A stretch of 64,000 nt of DNA from positions 5,828,337 through 5,892,336 of the forward strand of contig NZ_CP075169.1 of the NCBI RefSeq assembly GCF_016865525.2, read 5' to 3'. The notes under the pieces were generated by a model. It had not been told where the DNA came from and made no database searches. It saw only the letters and a program-made list of their open reading frames with translations. This DNA is from Sodalis ligni (GTDB lineage: Bacteria > Pseudomonadota > Gammaproteobacteria > Enterobacterales > Enterobacteriaceae). Positions within the stretch are counted from its first letter, which is position 1. Every line of letters starts with the position of its first letter. Of the stretch, positions 8,674-16,692 are shown in pieces. The translations under genes and the position numbers were made by a program.

Positions 8674-10014
8674 TCAGCTTTTAACATTGGGGGACGGTCC
8701 GTCAAACTTGATCTTGTAATGATCGGCATACTCCGCCCGCACGCGCTCAAACTCGCCGTTATCACGCGCATCCGTATACTCTTTCGGCAATTGATAACCC
8801 GCCGGCTTGGGAATGCCGGTCCACTCCTTTTCCAGGTTGATGGGGTAAACATGCGCCTGGGGATCCCAATCGCTTGGGTGCAGCACATGGGAGAGACGCC
8901 TATAGTCAAAAGGCGCCACGCCGTTGTTGTCGACAAAACGGCTACGATAAATGTCCGCGTTGCGCCGGGTCAGGTTCAGCGATTGCCAGTTAAGCACCCG
9001 CTCCGAAGCGCGCGGCGTCCAACCGTGCGTAACGTCGTAGATGCGAGCGGTAAACAATGCCGCCGCATAGGCGGGGCTATTGGCGCTAGTGGCAAGCTGG
9101 CTGCCGCCGATAATGGATTTCACCCCTTCGGTGGTGCCGTCGGCGCCCACTACCAAGACATCTTCGCCCGGACGCAGGCCGCGGGCGCGCAGAGCCGCCA
9201 GTACCCCCTGGGCGATATCGTCATTTTGCGCCACGATGCCCACCACGTTTTTATTGCGCGTCAGCAAATCGTCGGTAGCCTTCAGACCGTCTTCGCGGTT
9301 CCACTTACCCGGCAGTTTGTCCACCAGCCGCGTTTTCGGAAAGTCTTTGAAGGCATCGTCCCGGCCCCGGCTTCGGGCGATGTCCGATACATAACCGTCA
9401 ATGCCGGTCACCGCCACGATATCGCCGCCGCCGAATTTCTCGGTGACGGTGCGCAGCAGCTCCACCGTCACCGCGCGGTGGGCTTCGAACTCTTCGGGCA
9501 CGGCATACAGGGTGTAATACTCACTGGCGTCGAAAGGCGTAAACCACGGCAGCGTATTCCAGAAATTGCCGAAAAAAAGCTTATTTTGCTGCGCCAGGCT
9601 CGATACCCGCCGCAGCGAACTGCCGTCAGCCAGGTTGAATACCGCCCCGATTGCCCCAGCCACGGTTTGCTCTTCAAATTGATTCACCTGGCGCTGACCG
9701 TCGTTTTGCCCGTCCAGGAAAGCGTAAGGCAGGCCGAACTCACGGCTGGCCGCCTGGAATGCCTTATCGGTCTGCACGTTGTATTCGTTGACGTTAAAGG
9801 AGAGATAGGCCAGCTTCCCGCTGGGGGCCGCCACGGCCGCCGATGGAAATCCCAGCGTCAGGCTGGCGGTGGCGGCGGCCACCGCGCCGGCGGATGCCAG
9901 GGTCAGGAAATCGCGCCTGGACACGCCATGGGTATCCAGCCGGTCCAGATGCTTATCGATGATTTTCTTTTGCGTGAAATCGGGAAAATTGCGCGGATCT
10001 AAACGCCATGCCAT
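8674..10014 (-). CDS. Periplasmic substrate-binding protein of sugar-type ABC transporter, Tat signal
   Basis: The protein has 446 residues. Its N-terminus carries a twin-arginine motif SRRDFLT (Arg33-Arg34) and an alanine-rich hydrophobic stretch ending in AVAA near residue 63, so it is probably exported folded by the Tat system. The body resembles periplasmic binding protein family 1 sugar receptors (VGIVAQNDDIAQGVLAALRARGLRPGEDVLVVGADGTTEG near 240-280), with an unusually long N-terminus and C-terminus. The start at 10014 has CAGGAGCGACTGC upstream and replaces a longer frame starting at 10050. It is the first gene of the operon. Its size and Tat export set it apart from ordinary RbsB-type receptors; the ligand is unknown. 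Confidence 0.85.
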   Translation of the reverse strand: MAWRLDPRNFPDFTQKKIIDKHLDRLDTHGVSRRDFLTLASAGAVAAATASLTLGFPSAAVAAPSGKLAYLSFNVNEYNVQTDKAFQAASREFGLPYAFLDGQNDGQRQVNQFEEQTVAGAIGAVFNLADGSSLRRVSSLAQQNKLFFGNFWNTLPWFTPFDASEYYTLYAVPEEFEAHRAVTVELLRTVTEKFGGGDIVAVTGIDGYVSDIARSRGRDDAFKDFPKTRLVDKLPGKWNREDGLKATDDLLTRNKNVVGIVAQNDDIAQGVLAALRARGLRPGEDVLVVGADGTTEGVKSIIGGSQLATSANSPAYAAALFTARIYDVTHGWTPRASERVLNWQSLNLTRRNADIYRSRFVDNNGVAPFDYRRLSHVLHPSDWDPQAHVYPINLEKEWTGIPKPAGYQLPKEYTDARDNGEFERVRAEYADHYKIKFDGPSPNVKS

Positions 10015-10233
10015 GCAGTCGCTCCTGGATAAAAAATAACGTCGGGGCAATAGCCACCGATGAAATCACGTCTTATCCCACCGGCCATGCCGTGGTTAAG
10101 ACCAGAAAGCCTGCTATTAGACGGTTAAATATCACGATTTAAAAATAACAATTTTAACTTTAAATAGTTATTTATTTAACATGAACCGGAAGCCTGAGTA
10201 ACCTTCCGGCCGAAGGCGCGTGGAAAAACAGTC

Positions 10234-11169
10234 TTATCGCTGCGCCTCTTTGACCAGCCAATTTTGCAAATTCACCCCTTCCTTTGATAGCTCGCTGTCT
10301 TGCCTGACGCAGAGATAATAATCGCGCCCGTCGTCGATGGCATGGTCCGATAATTTCACCAGCTCTCCCGACAGCAGATATGGCGCGATCAGAGGCTCGC
10401 GCATCAGTGCGCAGCCCAACCCTGATTGCACAGCGGCCAGGGTCAGCAGGCCGTCCTCGAACAACGGTCCGGAACTGCGCAGCGGCCGTTTGACGCCGAT
10501 GCTCTGGAACCATGCCATCCAGGTGTTGCGCTCTTCATCATGGAGCAACGGCATGGCTGAGAGCTGATCCGGCGTATCTATCAGGCCATGCCACTTGATA
10601 AAGCCCCGGCTGCAAACCGGAATCATCTCCCCCGACATCAATTTTTGGCAGCGATATCCCGGCCACTGGCCCGCGCCGAAGCGGATGGAAATATCCGCCG
10701 CGTCGCTTGGGTAGTTGCGATGGTTGGCATAGACAACGTTAATATCAATGTCGGGATTTTCCTGCAAAAAACCGCTCATGCGGGGGATAAACCAGCCCAT
10801 GCCGAACAGCGGTATCAGGCTGATGGTCACCTGCCGGGAGGCGGATTGCTCCCTGACATGCTCCGTGGCCTGGCGTAACACGTTAAAGGCGGAGCGTATG
10901 GAACGATAATATTCGCGCCCTTCTGTACGTAAGATAAGATTGCGCCCTTGCCGTTCCGTCAGCGGCATTTGCAAAAAGGCTTCCAGAATTTTGAGCTGGT
11001 GGCTGACGGCGGAGGGTGAGATGTCCAGTTCATGGGCAGCGGCGGTGACACTGCCCAAACGCGCGATGGCCTCGAATGCCCGGACGGCCCGTAAAGGGGG
11101 ATCGTCGGCCAAGGCCGTCGGCGGGATAAGGTCGTTCGGTGCATATCCATATTGTTCTGTTTTTTTCAT
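10234..11169 (-). CDS. LysR-family transcriptional regulator, GcvA-like
   Basis: The protein has 311 residues. The winged helix-turn-helix lies about residues 26-85 (LRAVRAFEAIARLGSVTAAAHELDISPSAVSHQLKILE), followed by an effector-binding domain of GcvA type (SLIPLFGMGWFIPRM, DISIRFGAGQWPGY). It is divergent from the Liv-type operon, with a 173-bp AT-rich gap, and lies 219 bp upstream of the sugar-type ABC operon on its own strand. It could therefore control either sulfur-type gene set. The start codon is ATG at 11169 with GAAAGAA upstream. The effector is unknown; an amino acid or thiazoline is a reasonable guess from context. Confidence 0.9.
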   Translation of the reverse strand: MKKTEQYGYAPNDLIPPTALADDPPLRAVRAFEAIARLGSVTAAAHELDISPSAVSHQLKILEAFLQMPLTERQGRNLILRTEGREYYRSIRSAFNVLRQATEHVREQSASRQVTISLIPLFGMGWFIPRMSGFLQENPDIDINVVYANHRNYPSDAADISIRFGAGQWPGYRCQKLMSGEMIPVCSRGFIKWHGLIDTPDQLSAMPLLHDEERNTWMAWFQSIGVKRPLRSSGPLFEDGLLTLAAVQSGLGCALMREPLIAPYLLSGELVKLSDHAIDDGRDYYLCVRQDSELSKEGVNLQNWLVKEAQR

Positions 11170-11342
11170 ATATTGATTCTTTCATCACCAATCTGAATTG
11201 CTAATTTATTATTTATATAATTAAAACAATAAATTAAAAACTACTATTTTTGATATAAATAATTATTTATCGGTATTTCACTAATTAAACTAAACGATTA
11301 GGGTATGCCCATGCATTCCTTTTTATTTAGGACGTTCGCAGT

Positions 11343-12293
11343 ATGGATACCTTTATCCAGCAAGCCATTAACGGGCTCACCCTCGGCAGCATTTATGCGC
11401 TGATGGCGCTCGGCTATACCATGGTGTACGGCATCCTGCGCATCATCAACTTTGCCCATGGCGATCTGCTGATGGTGGGGGCGCTCAGCGCACTGTCCGT
11501 CGTGACATTTCTTCAGCGCCATTTTCCCGGCCTGCCGGTTTATGTCCTGCTGCTGCTGGCGGTGTTGCTGTCGATGGCGGTATGCGCGCTGGTGGCTATG
11601 GCAATCGAACGCCTGGCCTATCGCCGCTTACGCCATGCTCCCCGCCTGGCGCCGCTGATCAGCGGCATCGGCGTGTCACTGCTGCTGCAAACCCTGGCGA
11701 TGATTATCTGGTCGCGCAATCCGCTGATGTTTCCACAGCTCCTGCCGATGGATCCCATCCCCCTGACCCGAGGCGACGGGACGCATGCGCCGGCGGTCAT
11801 CACCGTTACCGGTATCGCCACGCTGGTTATCGCCTGCCTGGTGATGGCCGGTCTTTTGCTGTTGGTGGAACATAGCCGCCTGGGCCGCGCCATGCGCGCA
11901 ACGGCGGAGAATCCGCAGGTCGCCGGCCTGATGGGTATCAATCCCGACCGCATTATTACCCTCACCTTTGCCATCGGCGGGACATTCGCCGCGCTGGCTG
12001 GCGTCATGATGGCCAGCAACTACGGCAACGCCGGTTTTTCCATGGGTTTCCTGCCGGGGATAAAAGCCTTTACCGCCGCGGTACTGGGCGGTATCGGCAA
12101 TATTCGCGGCGCCATGCTCGGCGGCCTGCTGCTCGGCTTGATCGAATCCCTGGGAGCCGGTTATCTCGGCGAGCTCACCAAAGGTAACTTCGGCAGCAAC
12201 TATCAAGACATATTCGCTTTTATTGTACTGATCGCCGTGCTGATTTTCAGGCCTTCCGGACTGTTGGGCGAACGCGTCGCCAATCGCGCCTAG
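11343..12293 (+). CDS. Branched-chain amino-acid-type ABC transporter permease (LivH family)
   Basis: The protein has 316 residues and is a typical LivH-family inner-membrane permease. It opens with QQAINGLTLGSIYALMALGYTMVYGILRIINFAHGDL, has about eight membrane segments, and contains EAA-like loops around RATAENPQVAGLMGINPDRI (about 185-205) and FSMGFLPGIKAFTAAVLGGIGNIRGA (about 230-255). It is the first gene of a five-gene transporter set read from the AT-rich divergent promoter. The genes downstream suggest that the cargo is an aminothiazoline or carbamoyl amino acid and not leucine. Confidence 0.93.
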   Translation: MDTFIQQAINGLTLGSIYALMALGYTMVYGILRIINFAHGDLLMVGALSALSVVTFLQRHFPGLPVYVLLLLAVLLSMAVCALVAMAIERLAYRRLRHAPRLAPLISGIGVSLLLQTLAMIIWSRNPLMFPQLLPMDPIPLTRGDGTHAPAVITVTGIATLVIACLVMAGLLLLVEHSRLGRAMRATAENPQVAGLMGINPDRIITLTFAIGGTFAALAGVMMASNYGNAGFSMGFLPGIKAFTAAVLGGIGNIRGAMLGGLLLGLIESLGAGYLGELTKGNFGSNYQDIFAFIVLIAVLIFRPSGLLGERVANRA

Positions 12294-12302
12294 GAACCGC
12301 TT

Positions 12303-13412
12303 ATGACAACCCTCAATACTTTTTTCCCGGCTTCCCGCCGGCGCGCGCACCTCGGCATGTGGCTGTTTGTCGCCGGCCTGGCGCTGGCCCCGCTGCTGAT
12401 AGGTCCGTCCGGGGGGAATTACTGGATCCGCGTGGTGGACTTCGCCCTGCTCTATATCATGCTGGCCCTCGGCCTGAATATCGTGGTGGGTTTCACCGGC
12501 CTGCTGGATATGGGCTTTATCGCCTTTTACGCTATCGGCGCATACCTTGCCGCGCTGCTCTCCTCGCCGCATTTGACCACGCAGTTTCCGCAGCTGCTGC
12601 AGTATTTTCCCCAGGGGCTCCATTTGTCGGTGATCATTGTCGTTCCCCTGGCGGCTCTGCTCGCGGCATCATTCGGCATTTTGCTCGGCGCGCCGACGCT
12701 GCGCCTGCGCGGCGATTATCTGGCGATTGTGACGCTCGGCTTCGGTGAAATCATCCGTATTCTGATGCGCAATCTTGACCGCCCGGTGAACATTACCAAC
12801 GGACCGAAAGGTATTTCAGGCATCGACCCGGCCTCGCTGTTCGGCCTTAGGTTCTCCGGCATGTATCAGTGGTTCGGCGTGCGCGTCTCATCCCTTTATC
12901 TCTATTACTACCTGTTTGCCGCGCTGATTCTGTTCATCATGTTTATGTGCATTCGACTGCAGCACTCGCGCATCGGCCGCGCCTGGACGGCCATTCGCGA
13001 AGACGAGGAAGCCGCGCGGACCATGGGTATCAATACCCGTAACTTTAAACTGCTGGCCTTCGCCATGGGCGCCGCCTTCGGCGGCATCGCCGGCGCGATG
13101 TTCGCCGCCTTCCAGGGCTTCGTTTCCCCCGAATCCTTTTCGCTACAGGAATCCATCGCCGTGCTGGCAATGGTGGTTCTCGGCGGGATGGGCCATATTC
13201 CCGGGGTTATTCTCGGCGCGCTGCTGCTGTCCGCGCTGCCGGAATTTTTACGCAGCAGCACCGGCCCGTTGCAGCAGGCGCTGTTTGGCCAGGTAATCAT
13301 CGACCCGGAAATCATCCGCCAGCTGTTTTACGGGCTGGCATTGATTTTGGTGATGCTCTTTCGCCCGGCCGGGCTATGGCCGACCCGCCATCACGGGGAA
13401 AAGCATCCATGA
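12303..13412 (+). CDS. Branched-chain amino-acid-type ABC transporter permease (LivM family)
   Basis: The protein has 369 residues and is the second permease of the Liv-type system. The LivM hallmark GLNIVVGFTGLLDMGFIAFYAIGAYLAALLS lies around 58-90. GAPTLRLRGDYLAIVTLGFGEIIRI comes near 130, and AWTAIREDEEAARTMGINTRNFKLLAFAMGAAFGGIAGAMFA near 225-265 forms the ATPase-contact loop. It starts 9 bp after LivH with TAGGAACC as ribosome site, and its stop overlaps the LivG start (ATGA). It forms a heterodimer with the preceding permease. Confidence 0.93.
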   Translation: MTTLNTFFPASRRRAHLGMWLFVAGLALAPLLIGPSGGNYWIRVVDFALLYIMLALGLNIVVGFTGLLDMGFIAFYAIGAYLAALLSSPHLTTQFPQLLQYFPQGLHLSVIIVVPLAALLAASFGILLGAPTLRLRGDYLAIVTLGFGEIIRILMRNLDRPVNITNGPKGISGIDPASLFGLRFSGMYQWFGVRVSSLYLYYYLFAALILFIMFMCIRLQHSRIGRAWTAIREDEEAARTMGINTRNFKLLAFAMGAAFGGIAGAMFAAFQGFVSPESFSLQESIAVLAMVVLGGMGHIPGVILGALLLSALPEFLRSSTGPLQQALFGQVIIDPEIIRQLFYGLALILVMLFRPAGLWPTRHHGEKHP

Positions 13413-14179
13413 CACCCCTCCTGGCCTTACGAAACGTCAGCAAGCGCTTTGGCGGACTGGTGGCGGTGGATGACGTCAATGTGACCGTCAACCAAGGGGA
13501 GATTTACGGCCTTATCGGTCCCAACGGCGCCGGGAAAACCACCCTTTTTAATCTGATTACCGGACTATACCGGGCGGATCGGGGGGTATTTGCACTGGCG
13601 GGCATGCCTTACCGGCCCCATGACATTGAAAAAGTCACCCGGGCGGGAATTGCCCGCACCTTTCAGAATCTGCGCTTATTCAATGACATGAGCGTTCATG
13701 AAAACGTGATGGTAGGCAGGCATGTGCGCACGCGCAATGGGTTATGGGCCGCCATCAGCCACCACCGGCGCGCGCGGGAAGAAGAAGCGCAGACCCACGA
13801 ACGGGCCTACGAGCTGCTGGAGTATGTCGGCATCAGCCAATTCGCCCACTACCGCGCCGGCTCTCTTTCTTATGGACACCAGCGCCGGCTGGAGATCGCC
13901 CGCGCGCTGGCCACCGATCCGCTTCTCCTGGCGGTGGATGAACCCGCCGCCGGCATGAATGCCGCGGAAAAAGTCGATCTGAGACACCTGCTGATGCGCA
14001 TCCGTGATGACGGCAAAACCCTGCTGCTGATTGAACATGACGTCAAACTGGTGATGGGGATCTGCGACCGGCTCACCGTGCTCGATTACGGCAAGGTGAT
14101 AGCGGAAGGCGCGCCGGAGACGGTGCGCCGGGAACCGGCGGTAATCCAGGCATATCTGGGAGGGAACGCTCATGTCTGA
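13409..14179 (+). CDS. ABC transporter ATP-binding protein (LivG family)
   Basis: The protein has 256 residues and one nucleotide-binding domain: Walker A GPNGAGKTT (about 38-46), signature LSYGHQRRLEIARAL, Walker B LLAVDEPAAGMN and switch histidine in LLIEHDVKLVM. The signature reads LSYGH where many ATPases have LSGGQ, which is normal for LivG proteins. I placed the start at 13409, overlapping the LivM stop as ATGA; an ATG at 13376 in the same frame lies deep inside livM. It pairs with LivF. Confidence 0.93.
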   Translation: MTPLLALRNVSKRFGGLVAVDDVNVTVNQGEIYGLIGPNGAGKTTLFNLITGLYRADRGVFALAGMPYRPHDIEKVTRAGIARTFQNLRLFNDMSVHENVMVGRHVRTRNGLWAAISHHRRAREEEAQTHERAYELLEYVGISQFAHYRAGSLSYGHQRRLEIARALATDPLLLAVDEPAAGMNAAEKVDLRHLLMRIRDDGKTLLLIEHDVKLVMGICDRLTVLDYGKVIAEGAPETVRREPAVIQAYLGGNAHV

Positions 14180-14885
14180 CCCACTGCTTTCCGTACGGGG
14201 ATTAACCGTTTCCTATGGCGGGATCCATGCGGTCAAGGGAGTCGATTTTGACGTCGCCGACGGGGAGCAGGTGACCCTGATTGGCGCCAACGGCGCGGGT
14301 AAGACCTCAAGCCTCAGGGCCGTGACCGGGCTGCAGGACTTTCGCGGCGAGATCCTGTTCGCCGGGAAATCCATTCGCGGTGTACCGCCTTATCATTTGC
14401 TAAAGCAGGGATTGGTCATGGTGCCGGAAGGCCGGGGAATTTTCGCCCGCATGACCGTACTGGAGAATTTGCAAATCGGCGCGTACCTGCGCCGCGACGG
14501 CAACGGCGTCAAACGCGATTTGGCGGAAATTTATCGCATATTCCCACGCCTTAAGGAGCGCCTTTCACAACCGGCCGGCCTGCTGTCGGGAGGCGAACAG
14601 CAAATGCTGGCCATGGGCCGGGCCCTGCTCGGCAAACCGCGCCTGCTGATTTTAGACGAGCCCTCGATGGGGCTGGCGCCGATCATGGTTGAGGCCATTT
14701 TTTCGGTCATCCACCGCATCGGCGGACAGGGCGTAACGCTGCTGCTGGTGGAGCAAAATGCCCGCCTGGCGCTGCAAGCCACCCACCGCGCCTACGTGTT
14801 GGATAGCGGCTTGATAAGCCACAGCGGCAAGTCCGGGGACATGCTGGACGACGCCAGGATCCGGCAGGCCTATCTGGGGGAATAA
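14172..14885 (+). CDS. ABC transporter ATP-binding protein (LivF family)
   Basis: The protein has 237 residues. Motifs are Walker A GANGAGKTS (about 36-44), signature LSGGEQQMLAMGRAL, Walker B LLILDEPSMGLAP and LLVEQNARLAL. MVPEGRGIFARMTVLENL is typical LivF. It overlaps LivG by 8 bp, so the two ATPases are translationally coupled. With LivG it powers the LivHM permease pair. Confidence 0.93.
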   Translation: MSDPLLSVRGLTVSYGGIHAVKGVDFDVADGEQVTLIGANGAGKTSSLRAVTGLQDFRGEILFAGKSIRGVPPYHLLKQGLVMVPEGRGIFARMTVLENLQIGAYLRRDGNGVKRDLAEIYRIFPRLKERLSQPAGLLSGGEQQMLAMGRALLGKPRLLILDEPSMGLAPIMVEAIFSVIHRIGGQGVTLLLVEQNARLALQATHRAYVLDSGLISHSGKSGDMLDDARIRQAYLGE

Positions 14886-14922
14886 CCACTTGATTTCACA
14901 CTACTTACAACAAGGAACTTTT

Positions 14923-16071
14923 ATGAAAAATACCTTTAGCAAACTGGCGCTGGCATCTTTGGTTTTAGCCGCCTTCAACAGCGCGGCGGCGAACGGCGAA
15001 ACCGTCCTGATCGGCCTTGCCGGGCCCCTCACCGGCCCTTCCGCCCGAATCGGCAAGGATTTGGAGAATGGCGCGCAGTTAGCCATCACCGACGCCAATA
15101 ATAAAAAACCGGTAATTGACGGTAAGGCCGTGACCTTCAAGCTGGTATCGGAAGATGACCAGTCCGATCCGCGCACCGCCGTTGCCGTAGTGCAACGCCT
15201 GGTGGACGAAGGCGTGGTGGGGGTGGTTGGGCATTGGAATACCGGGACCAGTATTCCGGCGGCCCGGATTTACCATGACGCGGGCATTGCCCAGGTGGCG
15301 CCGGTCGCCACCGGCCATGCCTATACCCAACAGGGTTTTGACACCAGTTTCCGCGTCATGGGCCACGATGACGACGGCGGCAATGATGCCGGGCAATACG
15401 CGGTAAACGTGTTGAAAGCCAAACGTATTGCCGTTCTCGACGATCGTACCGCCTTCGGCCAAGGCCTGGCCGACGAATTCATCAAGTCCCTTAAGGCACA
15501 GGGAGTAGATATTATCGATCGCGAGTATATCGATGATAAGACCGTTGATTTCAGCGCCGTTCTCACCAATATCCGCAGTAAAAACGCCGATCTGATCTTT
15601 TTCGGCGGCGTGGACTCGCAGGCGGCGCCGCTCGCCAGGCGCATTAAACAGCTCGGGCTGCCCGCCACGCTGATGGGCGCGGGCGGCTTTGTCAGCCAGA
15701 CCTTCCTGACGCTGGCGCAAAAAGAGGGGGAAGGGGTGGTGGCGCTGGAGCCAGGCCTGCCCATTGATAAAATGCCGGGGGGCAAAGCATTCGAACAGGC
15801 CTATATCGACCGCTACAAGACCCATATAGAACTGCACGCCCCGTTTGCTTATGACGCCACCAGCGTGCTGATTGACGCTATAGAACAGGCCGACTCCACC
15901 GATCCGGCGAAATACCTGCCGAAACTGCGCGCCATCAAACATCAGGGCGTCACCGGAATCATTGCGTTTGATGGCCAGGGCAACCTGCTCAATCCCACAT
16001 TCACCGTTTATCGGGTGACTAACGGCAAATGGGTGCCGCAAAGCGTACTGGGCGGCGCCGCCGGCCACTGA
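14923..16071 (+). CDS. Periplasmic binding protein of Liv-type ABC transporter
   Basis: The protein has 382 residues: a signal peptide ending near AAANG (about residue 24) and a two-lobe LivJ/LivK-type receptor (VLIGLAGPLTGPSARIGKDLENGAQLAI, GVVGHWNTGTSIPAARIYHDAGI). AAGGAA at 14912-14917 supports ATG 14923 over an upstream TTG at 14890. It is the last transporter gene, 37 bp after LivF, and 72 bp ahead of the thiazoline hydrolase. The order permeases, ATPases, receptor, catabolic enzymes implies that the receptor's ligand is the substrate of those enzymes, although this remains inference. Confidence 0.92.
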   Translation: MKNTFSKLALASLVLAAFNSAAANGETVLIGLAGPLTGPSARIGKDLENGAQLAITDANNKKPVIDGKAVTFKLVSEDDQSDPRTAVAVVQRLVDEGVVGVVGHWNTGTSIPAARIYHDAGIAQVAPVATGHAYTQQGFDTSFRVMGHDDDGGNDAGQYAVNVLKAKRIAVLDDRTAFGQGLADEFIKSLKAQGVDIIDREYIDDKTVDFSAVLTNIRSKNADLIFFGGVDSQAAPLARRIKQLGLPATLMGAGGFVSQTFLTLAQKEGEGVVALEPGLPIDKMPGGKAFEQAYIDRYKTHIELHAPFAYDATSVLIDAIEQADSTDPAKYLPKLRAIKHQGVTGIIAFDGQGNLLNPTFTVYRVTNGKWVPQSVLGGAAGH

Positions 16072-16143
16072 CCGTACGGCCCGGACCGGCCTTGGCCGGA
16101 CCCCATTACCCGCAATAATGCCATACCATAAAGGAGCTAGACG

Positions 16144-16692
16144 ATGTCCTGCCAACATTCCTGTCAGCAGCATTCCGGCCAACACCATTCCGGCCAACAT
16201 AGAAACGACCTGGGCATATTGGCCCGTCGGCGCATCGAGGCCGAAATCATAAAACCCATTTATGAGATTCTGGTGCGCGACTTCGGCAAAGCCCGGGCGC
16301 AAGAGGTCATCGGCGAGGCCGTAGAGAACGCGGCCATCGCCGCCGGCAAGGATTTTGCCCGCCGCGAGCCGGCCGGCGCCGATATCCAAAGCTTTGTCGC
16401 CCTGCAGTACCTGTGGGAGAAAGACGATGCATTGGAGGTGAAAATACTCTCCAGCGATGATCGGCATTTTGACTATGACGTCCATCGCTGCCGCTATGCC
16501 GAGATGTACCATGAGATGGGGCTGGGGGAAATCGGCCACCTGCTCTCCTGCGCCCGGGACAGCAAGTTTATCGTCGGCTATGCCCCCGAGGTCAAACTGA
16601 CCCGCACGCAAACCATCATGTCCGGGGCGCCGCGCTGTGACTTTCGCTATGCGGTGGACAAAAAAGACACAGGGGGCGGCAAGCATGAGTAA
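16144..16692 (+). CDS. L-2-amino-thiazoline-4-carboxylic acid hydrolase family protein
   Basis: The protein has 182 residues and matches the L-2-aminothiazoline-4-carboxylate (ATC) hydrolase family, AtcB of pseudomonads. AtcB opens the thiazoline ring to N-carbamoyl-L-cysteine. Family stretches include RRRIEAEIIKPIYEILVRDFG (about 29-50), FDYDVHRCRYAEMYHEMGLGEIG (about 115-138) and LTRTQTIMSGAPRCDFRY near the end. The first 20 residues are unusual, with HSGQH-type repeats rich in His, Gln and Cys. Its stop overlaps the next gene by 8 bp, and that gene encodes the enzyme expected for the second step. Assignment is by family resemblance and operon logic. Confidence 0.82.
   Translation: MSCQHSCQQHSGQHHSGQHRNDLGILARRRIEAEIIKPIYEILVRDFGKARAQEVIGEAVENAAIAAGKDFARREPAGADIQSFVALQYLWEKDDALEVKILSSDDRHFDYDVHRCRYAEMYHEMGLGEIGHLLSCARDSKFIVGYAPEVKLTRTQTIMSGAPRCDFRYAVDKKDTGGGKHE

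Noticed and set aside
8662..10002. A 446-codon open frame on the plus strand
   Set aside because: It mirrors the Tat-exported binding protein and has no domain or ribosome site of its own.
11676..12623. A 315-codon minus-strand frame rich in Gln, Gly and His
   Set aside because: It is the shadow of the LivH/LivM permease genes, whose motifs are clear on the plus strand.
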